Source: Isoetes taiwanensis | Taxonomy: Eukaryota; Streptophyta; Lycopodiopsida; Isoetales; Isoetaceae | Length of the DNA: 64,000 nt | Direction of reading: 5' to 3' | Assembly (NCBI GenBank): GCA_021234155.1 | Contig: JAJEKV010000040.1 | Span: forward strand, 8,181,161 to 8,245,160 | Part shown: piece by piece, positions 35,201-44,942 of the stretch | Position numbering within the stretch: position 1 is the stretch's first letter | How the letters are laid out: each line of letters opens with the position of its first letter | Notes under the pieces: generated by a model | What the model saw: only the letters and a program-made list of their open reading frames with translations | The model's database searches: none | What the model was told of the DNA's origin: nothing | Translations under genes and position numbers: made by a program

Positions 35201-35444
35201 CAGTGCTAACACGGACCATTTGCTGCAAACCAGTTCAAGCAAAAATCGAGATGCTCTCGCAGGTAGAACTCAATGGGAGCAGAGGTCGGATCGTTCGAAT
35301 TGGAATAGAGATGGAAACGGTAATAGAAATACTGAAGTGTTTCCTGAAAACCCTAATAATATTGAAGAGTTATTCGAAGAACCTGATTTCTCTGCGTGGA
35401 AATCCGGAAGCTTAAAACGAGGAGATGATTTGGTCACTATATGA
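29215..35444 (+). CDS. RADA: RadA/Sms-type DNA repair protein, organelle-targeted (15 exons, intact)
   Basis: Exons: 29215-29768, 30169-30224, 30357-30415, 30496-30567, 30889-30972, 31109-31216, 31587-31649, 32003-32083, 32160-32225, 32958-33101, 33895-33978, 34477-34515, 34584-34666, 34764-34836, 34902-35444. All introns are GT-AG and the joined frame has 702 codons without a stop. Residues 1-80 are Arg/Ser-rich with few acids, like an organelle transit peptide. A Cys4 zinc finger (C91, C94, C105, C108) is followed by Walker A GDPGIGKST (211-219), Walker B AVLLDS (288-293), the RadA signature KNRFG (373-377) and a Lon-like fold with EPAADLAIA (about 485-493) and GEIGLGGELR (about 512-521). 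The tail 573-702 is hydrophilic and unlike bacterial RadA. In the family RadA is a RecA-like ATPase that drives branch migration in recombination; plant forms act in mitochondria and plastids. Confidence 0.93.
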
Positions 35445-35925
35445 TTGACGGTTCATTTGTTCCTATATAAAAATACTTGCAAGCATCATGTGAATCCGTC
35501 CGCTTTATTTTAGGGGAAATTACAAATATACGCTCTAAGTTTGTAAATATTCCAAAAAATACCTCCAGAAATATAGTATTTGGATCAAATGGCAAATTAT
35601 TTAATGTTTATTTAAGGGTTTATGGGATTTGTTTTAGCGTTCAATATGAACCATTGGTCTTCAGCATATCCCCAGCATGATACCAAACCAACGCTCACAT
35701 CTTTTTCCCCAAAAAAAGCTCCGCCACTTTCTAAGGTCGATTTCCAACATTACCATTCATTGAATTGGACCAAATATGAACCCAATGGTAACCCAATGGT
35801 TCAAGAGTTCAACTCCTGCCGGATTATTGCTGCATGGGCCTGGCATGGTCGGAAGATGGAGGGAAAGCAGATAGAAGCCAGAATCCCAGCTCTACCCTGC
35901 ATGCAAACAACCAAATTCAAAAACG

Positions 35926-35975
35926 CCTGCCATCATCGACCATTTGTAAGAGCCTGCCATCATCGACCATTTGGA
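35926..35975. repeat. 26-bp tandem repeat
   Basis: The word gcctgccatcatcgaccatt occurs twice, at about 35927 and 35953, with short spacers that differ. It is non-coding. Confidence 0.85.
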
Positions 35976-36633
35976 GGCCCAGATCTTCTTGGGCGCCTTT
36001 CCCTGCACGTTGGTTCTGCCCATGAATAAAACGATGGTGTCTCCTTTTCATGTCTTGATGTCTGATCATGATAATGCATGTCCCCGTTTCCGGATTCTAA
36101 TGCTTTTTCTTGCATTTTTTTGCCGATTTCATCCCCCGGATTAGGGTAAATAATATTTGATCCGTTTTCTGGCTTTGCATGAATCGCCGCCTCTGTTTTT
36201 GATGCGAAAACATCTGAATCTGTCGCATTTGCTGCCTCCGCTACAACCCTACGCTATTAAACAACCTACGCTGCTCCCCACACTCCCTGCCTCACCGCAA
36301 GAAGCCTACCAATGCCTGCATGCCTTCCGCATCCGCCCTACACATCTCCCTGCTCCGCCCCTGCTCTGCGCTAAACATAGATAGTGGCGTGAAGACTTAT
36401 CCACGTCCTACAAATCCGAGCTCCTAACAATAGCAGAAAAAAAAAAACATCCAAAACAGCCCAAAATAGGAGACCACTAAATGCAATTAAGCTGCTCAAA
36501 CATGCCAAAATATACCCTTTTTCATACAATACGACATCAAAATCATAGTCCTAACCACTGATTCCCAAATACCAAACTAAAATCGCAGAAGTTTATGGCA
36601 ATAACGTTTTTTTAAGCGATCACATAAAAAAAT

Positions 36634-36697
36634 TTTCCTTCGTAAAAGAATGTCCTTGAGGAAAATTTCCTTCGTAAAAGGATGTCCTTGAGGAAAT
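36634..36697. repeat. 32-bp tandem repeat
   Basis: ttccttcgtaaaagaatgtc (36635) is repeated at 36667 with one substitution, each copy followed by cttgaggaaa. It lies 100 bp left of an inverted repeat and a MITE. Confidence 0.9.
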
Positions 36698-36798
36698 GTA
36701 CAGATGAGAGTGGGATTTAGATGCGAGTGTGATCTATCCATTAACAGTAGAATCATTTAAGTCGAAGTTGGGAACTTCAGGTTTACATTGGATAAGAG

Positions 36799-36872
36799 AA
36801 AGCCCTTTTATTGGGCTTTCGGTGCGCGCGTCGGCCCACTTGACAACACGGAAAGCCCAGTAAAAGGGCTTT
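36799..36872. repeat. Inverted repeat with 22-bp arms
   Basis: aaagcccttttattgggctt (36799 on) pairs with the arm 36851-36872 with one mismatch. Each arm is itself near-palindromic (aaagccc...gggcttt). The spacer is 30 bases and GC-rich. It abuts the MITE starting at 36878. Confidence 0.9.
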
Positions 36873-36877
36873 GTTTT

Positions 36878-37107
36878 AACGTAAAGGACGGTTGGACCAC
36901 TCCGACGTCGCCGTACCTGCATCAGGCAAAAACAATGGAATGACAAGTAAAAAAAACAGAAACGGTGAGTAAAAGCGACAGAATGTGGCGTAAAAAAAAA
37001 ACAGAAATGAGAGTAAAATTCTTGGACTATTTTCTGTGTTTGAAAGGATACGTGTCACACATCTATTGGATAGGACAGCTGAATGTGGGACAACCGTCCT
37101 TTACGTT
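36878..37107. mobile_element. 230-bp MITE-like element
   Basis: A perfect 17-bp terminal inverted repeat, aacgtaaaggacggttg, lies at 36878-36894 and inverted at 37091-37107. The interior contains A-rich runs and cannot code. Superfamily is undecided because no clear TSD flanks it (tttt left, ttga right). Confidence 0.8.
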
Positions 37108-37677
37108 TTGAAAAAGTGTTATAAAAATAACTAAAATTAGTGTAATTTGTGAATTTCAATTTAGATATAGATGAATTTGGTGGTGTTGGAAAAATCTTAC
37201 TCTAATATAGAATGTTTTAATAAGGATTGCTATCCTTATTATTATCTTTATTTAACCCTTGGATCTGAGCATATACAACAGAATATTCCACATCCACGGC
37301 CAATAGTGAATTTAAAATAAGAACGGCTGCAAAAACTTAAATACAAGAGATCCATTGAAGCAAATCATAAGCTTTATTTATTCACATAAGCTTTATTTAA
37401 TCACAGACAAAACCAAAGTCACATGTACATCTGTGCAAACATACTAGTGTACATACAACAAAGCCATATCGCTGCCACATTACATCCATACTAACAACAA
37501 AAATGAACACAATGACACAAAACAACATATTTACATCCCACGTCTCTTCGCAATATCCTCTTTTCATCCCCTCATGCTATGCATATGCTATCACCTCATG
37601 CTCTCCATCTCTCACAGCTCTCGCATCATGACGCCTCTTGTCATATTCACTTGTGCTTGCAACATGCCCCTCTGCCT

Positions 37678-37985
37678 CTAGGATGCACGCAACTCCTTCA
37701 ACTCAAGCAAACTGACCACCTCTTGCAAGTAATCTAGAAGCTGACTGAGAGACAAGTGCACATTCCTAACAGCGACAGAAACAGTTCGACACATCAGCTC
37801 CAAATCCATCAAGTGCTGACCTATTTGCCCCCTATGTATATGAAGGGCATTTCTTCTAATGGATGTAGCCGCATTCTCATCATCCCCACTACTCTCCTCA
37901 ATAACCACAAATTCTGGAGCTGCCACAGGCTGGTCTTGCTGCCCGTCATCGCCCAGACCACTCTGTACAAATCCTACAAAAACAG
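37678..37985 (-). pseudogene. Accessory acidic/helical exon downstream of the Rep-like gene
   Basis: The frame opens just after a plausible acceptor (minus TTTTTGTAG at about 37993-37985) and reads GFVQSGLGDDGQQDQPVAAP, an acidic VVIEESSGDDENAATS stretch, and a long amphipathic helix (LMDLELMCRTVSVAVRNVHL, then LSQLLDYLQEVVSLLELKEL) before its stop at 37678. It could be the last exon of the Rep-like gene or a separate accessory protein. The minus-strand frame at 59702-60290 has the same layout. I know no named family for it. Confidence 0.4.
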
Positions 37986-38128
37986 AAGAACATAGCAACT
38001 ATCAGATATCGAAACAATAGATGTAAGCTTTGATCTAAAGCTGAAATTAGAGCAATACTTTGTATACAGTACACAAAGCCTAAGTTGCATCCATGGTTTT
38101 ATCACAAATATCTAAAGGAATAAAATCA

Positions 38129-39812
38129 CTAAAAGGCTCGGGTATAATAGTAGAGCGCCCTTAAAAAATGCTTCCTTCTTCGACCAACACGCTCAACAGG
38201 CACAATACCTGGCTGCAACCCAAAAAGAGCCATTTTCACATTTTTGTACCTGCATGTCTCTGGATTCAACGTTATATTCCACACCGCTTTCACTCGATCC
38301 AAAGATATGAAAGCGGTATTCAAAGGAAGCACCCACGCGCTTGACAAAATAAATTTCCTTGTCCGCAGCATATTCCTCACAATTGTTATGAATGGCGCAG
38401 TCTTCTGCCTCTTACTGTGATAAACTACAAAATGTTTGGCTTTTTGCATCAAGTTTCTATTGTCTAGAGTAACTAAATGCTTGATGTCACTAGCTCCATA
38501 CAAGGCGTATAAATCCTTGCCCACTTGGATTTGCCGCTTCGTCACATTACACTTTGAAGTGAACCTTTCCCATATCTTTTAAACAATATCCCACCGCCCC
38601 TTCAAAGCAGTACAACTTCGTATCACGCAACGCCTTGCACATTATAACTGCTGGCAGCGTCCACGCATTCCACCCAAAATGGGATTTGATTCTAACATTC
38701 ACGCTTGATGGTGTCATTGCATCCAAGCGAAGAACATACTGGAGATGTAAGTTATCTAAGTTGGACCCCCTCTCCAAGGCCACCACTGTCGACTGTCGAT
38801 TCAACTTCACGAATTCTATCATCTGATCATACAAGCTTTGGTTAATGGTGCAACCAGTCATTACAATCGTCAAAGAAACATCTAGAAGACTTAGAATCTC
38901 AATTGCCTCCTCTCATGTCCTGCCTCCAATGTCACTGCCTAGATGTTCTTCCAGCATACTTGTCTTCGTTCTTCCCCTTTCTTTCCCACCACCTCTTCCA
39001 CATCCATGTCCATGTCCAGGACCACGATCTCTTACAGTTTCCCTACTGGGCAAAAGTATGCTGGTGGGTATCAAAAGCAGGCGTCCGGACACATGCTGAC
39101 AGCACTCATATAGCACCCCATATGGCAGCTTGTTTAAGGTGCTACTGGTACTAGCACACGGTAATTAGGTAATCAATAGAAATATGTAACAACTCCAATT
39201 AATAACAAGTGGAATACTATGATAGAATAGTACATCCGGGGTGCTGATCTAAGTGCTGGGGCCGCGTTTTTTTGATACCCACTAGCATACTTTTGCCCTA
39301 CTACCAGAACCTCCATCCGTATTGCTCACGTACGAATTATTTCCTTCGCCACCGCCTGAGAACGTACAAGTGCTCCAGTCATCTACAGAACAAGAAACAT
39401 CCTCAACAGCCATCCTACTTCTTCCTTTTCCGCGTCCAACACCTCTACTCTTCTTAATTCCAGTCCCTTCTCTCTGATTTGCACGAGGAGCCACTCCGCT
39501 TCTATCCTCAAAAACCTTAGCAAAGCCTACACCCAAATCCACAGCGTTCTTTCCATCTTTCTGAATAAAAATTGAGGCACCCTCAGAAGTACAGTCATCA
39601 AACCTGCCGTCACCACAGATGGTAACACTACTACTAACATGCCGCATCATATTATCAGAGCGGCTTGTAAATCTTGGCTCCTCAATCAAATTTCCTCCAC
39701 CAATCTCAACAGCCCAAGAAACGTGCCTCTTTGATGAAGCTCCTTTTGTCCCTCTCAACTCTGCCAATTTGCTACTCTCGGGTGCTCGACCTTCGTCATC
39801 TAAGCAATGCAT
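38129..39812 (-). pseudogene. Rep-like HUH endonuclease gene (replitron/CRESS type), broken
   Basis: The frame starts at an ATG at 39812, runs 170 codons (low complexity, Gly/Arg/Ser-rich), is cut by a 251-bp MITE (39048-39298), then resumes in the same frame with a Gly/His/Arg-rich stretch, an in-frame TGA at 38915-38913 and a Rep domain. Motif I-like IVMTGCTIN (about 38872) is followed by LERGSNLDNLHLQ (about 38780-38740), whose HLQ is the HUQ form of the metal-binding HUH motif, and by VGYCLKD (about 38590), the YxxK nicking tyrosine motif. A one-base frameshift at about 38549 leads into a 138-codon tail (VTKRQIQVGKDLYALYG...). No Walker A helicase is visible. In replitrons and CRESS replicons such enzymes nick DNA and start rolling-circle replication. 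Family assignment rests on motif order and spacing. Confidence 0.6.
39048..39298. mobile_element. 251-bp MITE splitting the Rep-like gene, 4-bp TSD
   Basis: Terminal inverted repeats of 29 bp with one mismatch begin gggcaaaagtatgct and include gtgggtatcaaaa. TACT flanks both sides (39044-39047 and 39299-39302). Taking out the element plus one TACT restores the Rep reading frame across the site, so the ends and target duplication are well supported. The 4-bp TSD does not fit the usual 2, 3 or 8-9 bp of common plant MITEs. Confidence 0.9.
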
Positions 39813-40146
39813 TACACTATCACCAATAATTTCCTACATCTCTCACAAATCTTAGACAAGATACTATTGGGGCTGCTGGACCTATACATACCCCTCTCCT
39901 TAAACACGATGCCCCTTGAGCAGGCCTCTTGCTTCAGCATTATGACAGGCAACAAAGATAGCATAAGAAACAGCATAGCAAAAAACGAAACAGCTTGCTA
40001 ACTACCTTCTTCAATATCCATGGCTACTGGTCGTCACAGCAACAATGCTAGCTCCCCAAAGAGACTTGAAAATATTCTGCAATAGGAGATTTCAATTGGA
40101 CGAAACAACTTCTTCCAAATATGACAGGGATAATATTCCTCCCAAA

Positions 40147-40395
40147 TCACCAACTCCATCCCCCTTCTAAATCTAGAAGGGATAAGAAGCCCCCAAATCC
40201 GGGCTACAGGGGCCACCAAAAGCATTGAACCACCTGGATCCTGTTCGCCGCATCCCAGCACTGTTCTGACAACTCCATCCACCTTCTAAATCTAGAAGGG
40301 ATAAGAAGCCATCAAATCCGGCCTACTGAGGCCACCAAAACCATCGAAACCAGTTGGATACCTCGGTCTGGTCACCGCATCCCAGCGCTGTCCGC
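40147..40395. repeat. Two tandem copies of a ~120-bp repeat
   Basis: caactccatc..ccttctaaatctagaagggataagaagcc occurs at about 40149 and 40270, followed in each copy by a related ggccaccaaaa.cat.gaa and ccgcatcccagc. It includes the palindrome cttctaaatctagaag. Its place beside the right end of the candidate transposon suggests subterminal repeats. Confidence 0.85.
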
Positions 40396-40731
40396 CTGTT
40401 CAACGTAGACAGGGAAAAGAAACAAAAAGGTCGCCTAAAGCTCTCAAAATAGAACAAAAAAAATTAAGGCTTTAAAGTTGCTAAAAACAAACTCATTATC
40501 ATCCAAATTATACGATGATCCATACATACTATAATAAAAAGCTTATATCCCACCATCACAAAAATACCCTTTAAAGCCTTAAAAATAAATTGGGCAACCT
40601 TTTGAGACAACTTTTGAATTTGAGGAGCCCTAAAAACTATATTACTATATTTGCAAAAACGCTGTTCATTTGGAGGGTATTTTTAAAAATTTTGCAGACA
40701 TGAGGATTATATTTAGAATTTTCTCTTTATT

Positions 40732-41613
40732 TTACAATCAAATCTGCTTCTAAAGAGGAATCAATCAAACCATCGTCGTCATCGTCGTCGAGCATTTCTC
40801 TCAACCAACTTATGTCAGCTCTAAACCCAAGTATAATAGAAGGCATTTCATTGTAATAGGAATAGAATATAATAGAATGATTTTTATTGTCCATGGAGAC
40901 CAATCGGCCTATGGGACCCAATGAAGGAGCGCAGCAGACTTATTACTGTACGCGTTAAAAAACCCCCGCCCCGAAGAAGGATGTAGTTGAAAAGGCCTAA
41001 TTTTTTGTTCCATGGCTTCATAAAACAAGGTGCTGCGTGTGGAGGGTTATCCTCTTGTGGCTCGAGGATAAAGTTCGGCATTATAGTTTTGTTTTTACAA
41101 TCTTCTTATTTAAAATCGCAAGGTGTTGGGTTCCGTGCCTCGGAACGCCACATGTAACACCGCATGCGACGTTCCCTCTGCCGCTCGCAGGATACTTGGT
41201 TGGCTGTATTCAATGTAAAGTTTAAAATTCTCTATTTTGCAAATCTGGCGCTCGATTTGGATGAATCGCTTAGATGAATGATATCTTGTGTCGGATTTTT
41301 TTTGCTTCTACTTCCATTTTGTTGTGCACTTGCAGTTGTTCAAGTTCCCCTTCTCTGTTTAAATGCCTGTTAGCCATGTCCAAAGGGCGCATACTTTTTC
41401 TGCCTCGGGCAATAAATCTGGATGCATCTTCCTTCTTTCTCTCAATTTTAATAACTGTGTCATATAAAGCTGAACTTTTAATGAACATCGACGCATTCCC
41501 CGTCTGTAGCTTTTAGCACATCTTGCCCTTCTGTATTTTGTTTTCTTGCCTCTGGTCTTCTCTGCTAATGAACTTATGACTAACACATCTGCTTTTGTGT
41601 TTCTTTGCTACAG
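40732..41613. other. Region right of the candidate transposon, no firm gene
   Basis: A short minus-strand frame (40921-40727) holds a run of Asp from a gtc repeat and begins within the dispersed motif 40867-40919. Two minus-strand frames at 41586-41270 are rich in Lys, Arg and Glu (for example LNREGELEQLQVHNKMEVEA) and could be a coiled-coil exon, but no splice context decides it. A plus-strand acceptor at 41613 starts the next entry. Confidence 0.35.
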
Positions 41614-41972
41614 GTTTTCCGTTCCTTTGAAGTGCACGAGAGGAGTATTAATAATATTTCCCAAAGGTTTTCCAAGAAAGAATATTTGAATGAGATATTA
41701 GCAACTTGAAGGAAAGTGTATTTTCAGACTGGTTGGAGCAAACGGACTTGAATCGGTTTCTTAATACCTATTTTGTACCAGAATATGGTGAGATTTTTGC
41801 ACTTTTGTGTTCTTTTGCAATATAATCTATCGTGTTTACCCATTTGCTCAAGTTTCTTGCAACATAAGATCACTCTTGAGGTTTTTGTCCATTGTCTAGG
41901 CACCCTTTTCTATCTGCTCGAGCCGATTTAATTGTTGAATTGTTCAAGATTTGCCTTCTCTTCAAGTCCAGG
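41614..41972 (+). pseudogene. Exon remnants of an unidentified gene
   Basis: After a good acceptor (tttctttgctacag, ending 41613) the plus strand reads VFRSFEVHERSINNISQRF, then after a frame change near 41695 SNLKESVFSDWLEQTDLNRF and LNTYFVPEYG, up to a donor at 41788. A second exon (about 41900-41972) continues in phase with HPFLSARADLIVELFKICL before a gtacac donor. The amphipathic, low-repeat composition looks like real protein. A later exon may lie at 49270-49340, beyond the inserted transposons. I do not recognise the family. The frame change suggests the gene is dead. Confidence 0.4.
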
Positions 41973-42557
41973 TACACAGAAAGAATAACGTTTTGAAAAT
42001 ACTTTTGTTCTCATAAAGAATAGGGAGAAGAGAAGGTTTTGCTCTCAGATCCTGCCAGAAAATCCATAGGATATATTTTTCTAGGTCTTTTTTTCCCTTT
42101 GCCCAAGGTTGAAGGACTTGGAATTTCGCCTGCCAGTGTCCTAATCTGAATCTAATTTCTATCTTCTAATAGCATCTATTTAATGTAGGACAGACATGAC
42201 TGAATAAACTTTTTTCCCAATGCGTGGTTGCATTTTCATGTTTGAATGCTGAATAGTACATGTTCTTTATATTACACTTATGCACGTTTTATAGCCTCGA
42301 CTTAATGAATAGTCTTAGTTGCGTTTAAAAGCAAATGCAGTAGCATTGTCGATGAGTACAATTTCTACATTTGGAGGAGGTTGTAAATTAGTTGAGCATA
42401 ATCCATGTTGTTGGAACAAAAGCAAAGGTAATTCCGTCATGTTTAGCCTAGAGGGAATCTGTCGATGTTTTTTTCTTTTAGAATATATGCTTAGTACATT
42501 AGATAAGCATGACATCTTTTGTTATCCTATCATTATCCCTAGCCAGTCTTGTACATT

Positions 42558-42700
42558 CCTAAGGTGGGATTATATCCTACCTACAAAGTGTGCATGTAAG
42601 GCAAAAGTTTTGCCCAACGGATGTGTGGTGAGTTGGTATAGGTCTAGTAATGCCAAAATAAGTGTTCATTTGGTCATGGGTTCAAACCTTGCCAATGTCA
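42558..42700 (+). repeat. Direct copy of the fold-back arm, with tRNA-like boxes
   Basis: This stretch matches 48481-48597 at high identity (cctaaggtgggattatatcc, aacggatgtgtggtgagttg). It contains a box-A-like tggtgagttggtataggtct and a box-B-like gggttcaaacctt at SINE spacing, so the family may be a tRNA-derived SINE or carry one. It is the only copy here that continues past the Pol III boxes. Confidence 0.6.
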
Positions 42701-43679
42701 CTTATCTTTGGGTGTTGGTTACTAGGGGTATACGATGATGATCCCCGACGTGGTAGAACTTAAAAGCCTATACGTGTCCTCCACTTTGGCTGCCGCAAGG
42801 TACACTACAAGAGGAGGGTGCCAATAGTGTCGAGTATAACGTCAAATTTTTTGATGCAAGCATAACATGTCAAACTTCAAATCTTGCCACAACTTTGACA
42901 TTATACTTGTCGTGATCATTTGCCACAAACATGACACAATAGCATCAAGTGTTGTGTCAACATTATGCCTCCAATTTTTGTTATAAATGTTGACATAAAA
43001 TCAATTTCCAACAACACTGCAACAAGTTTGTATCAAGATATAGAACAAAGTTTCAACATCATCTTACCAAGATTGTGCAAAAAAACTCATACATATACGA
43101 ACCACATTGCATCAAATTTATGGCAAGCTAGTGGTAGCATTATAAAAAGATGAATAACAAATGTTGTGTCTAAAAAAACAAACTTTACAATAGCTTATTC
43201 AACAAGTATTGTGTCAACATTACAAGTATTTGTACAACTTACATTGCGCCAAAGCAAAGCTAGTGTTTAGCAACGAAAGCACAAGCAATATTACTTCACA
43301 AATTAATCACCTAGTCACATTTCACTACTAATAGTGTGAAACTTGCAACTCTACTTAGTATCAATTACAATGCTTAGTAGTACTTTGATCTAAACTTCAA
43401 AACAGACATGGGAGATATAGGAAACAGAAATAAAAGTTTTTATTGATCAACAAAAAAGTACAACGTATTAACGCTTATTGGCAAGCCCTTTAAATATATA
43501 ATGTAAAATATATGGAGTTCCAACATGTCACAAACGATTCAATTCTAGTAGTTGGCTCATGTCCACATTCTAAATCATACCGTTGCCTTCGCACCCTCCA
43601 TCATTGCCTTTTTCATTGTGATCCTATCAAAATTACATTTGTAAAGAAAAATTAGCAACAGGTAGTTTCTGCCTGTCCA

Positions 43680-44942
43680 ACTCATCTTTCATCATATCTT
43701 CCCATAAATTGGGCTCAGACTCCCTAAGCAAATTATATACATTGTGAAGTCAAGTATGGGGTCAGTTTCCAGAAATAACTGCAGAAAATATATACCTAGG
43801 ATTGTAGTAGTCTTTTCCAGGCCAAATCTTGCATGGATTATCTTGAACACGGTGCTCAGAATCATCGAACCTTCCAAAACACAGGTCCAACCCACCCAGG
43901 AAACAAACCTGCTGGTCAACAATCACGATCTTTTCATGGTGACCTGTAAGTTCATTTATTTCTAGCTAAAATTAAATACTGAAACTCTTGGGCTGAAAAA
44001 AACTATACCATTTACATATATAGGTGCTTAGCAATAGCATACCATAGGTATACACCAGAAGAGAAATGATCAGGGAAACGCAACACCTTGATATTTTCAT
44101 GAATGTTGAGTAATCTTTTCTTGGTATGTAAACTATTAATTTTGAGAGCAATAGACACCTCTTTGTAAATCAAAATGTACATCTGCAAATGTAAATATGG
44201 CATGCTAAATGCGGCGCTGAATTTTCATCGTCCAACTTTTACATGAATATATACCTGTACACCCAGCCTTGCTTTACTCCCTAACAAAGAATCTAAGCGA
44301 GATGATTCATTGAGGTTAAAAGGGCGCCTCAGATATAACTCCGGACAAAGCCACCAACCGGTGATAAAAATCTGCAAATACCCATTAGGCTTTCCTAAAA
44401 TAACTATCCTATTCTCCAAGGATATAGTAGTTACATGAAATAAAAAGCAAATAACAGAACATGAAGGCTACCTCAGACTTTGCATCTTCAATGGCTCCAG
44501 CTATTGCATTAAAGGCACCCATCAATAAACCATTGTGCTGCCATGTCATCATCTATAATTCCTCGTAGAGGAGCAAAGGAGCCAAAGCTATGAGGATGGC
44601 ACCAGCCTTCAGGTCGGCGGTTTCCACATGTAACCTGAAGAAATTAGCAATCATATGCAAGCTTAAATTTTATAGCTGGCAATTGTACTAATTCAACAAA
44701 ACTTGCAATTATGCTAAATTTCTCCCTGAAACGAAACAACAGATTCCAGTCATGGACATCTTGGCATTTCACTCACATAATCGCAAAGAATTGCGTTCCT
44801 TTGCCATCTTCGCTAGGCAGATTTGGCCCTCACTTCGCCCCCTAGATGGTGGAAGAACATCAAAGACAATTATGTCCAAAAGCTTTGGATCAAATGGATC
44901 CGATAAAAATGCCAAGAAACCTGCTTTTAGTACAGCCCACAC
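43680..44942 (-). pseudogene. Captured phospholipase D zeta (PX-PH PLD) fragment
   Basis: Minus-strand exons: 44942-44777 (VWAVLKAGFLAFLSDPFDPK, LLDIIVFDVLPPS: PH domain), 44634-44472 (VTCGNRRPEGWCHPHSFGSF, AIAGAIEDAKSE), 44371-44255 (IFITGWWLCPELYLRRPFN), 44182-44043 (YKEVSIALKINSL, RFPDHFSSGVYL), 43943-43796 (HHEKIVIVD, the first HKD site; [29 protein letters not shown]), 43723-about 43680 (ESEPNLWEDMMKDELDR). GT-AG junctions persist. PLD zeta hydrolyses phospholipids to phosphatidic acid. Defects: PH residues lost between GNR and PEGW, a 5-base deletion near WFIDG, a 2-base deletion just before HHEK, and no PX domain or second HKD site. The fragment lies inside the CACTA element. Confidence 0.92.

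Larger units (their letters stand above)
35514..40731 (-). mobile_element. Candidate Rep/HUH-type DNA transposon with imperfect inverted ends
   Basis: The left end (35514 on, ggggaaattacaaatata.. ctctaagtttgtaaatatt.. aaaaaatacctcca) matches, as reverse complement, the right end (40731 back; gagaaaattctaaatataat, ctcatgtctgcaaaattt, aaaaataccctcca) over about 60 bases at roughly 70%. Between them lie, on the minus strand, a broken Rep-like gene (39812-38129) and a downstream acidic/helical exon (37985-37678). MITEs occupy 36878-37107 and 39048-39298. A 120-bp tandem repeat lies near the right end. I did not find a TSD. That the Rep gene belongs to these ends is inferred from nesting. Confidence 0.45.

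Noticed and set aside
38129-38940. Endogenous geminivirus Rep
   Set aside because: The motif layout fits a CRESS-like HUH domain, but no helicase Walker A, coat protein or intergenic stem-loop with a nonanucleotide was found; a transposon origin explains the context better. Not fully excluded.
43680-44942. Functional phospholipase D gene
   Set aside because: The PX domain and second HKD site are missing, at least two frame-changing deletions are present, and the fragment lies between CACTA ends.
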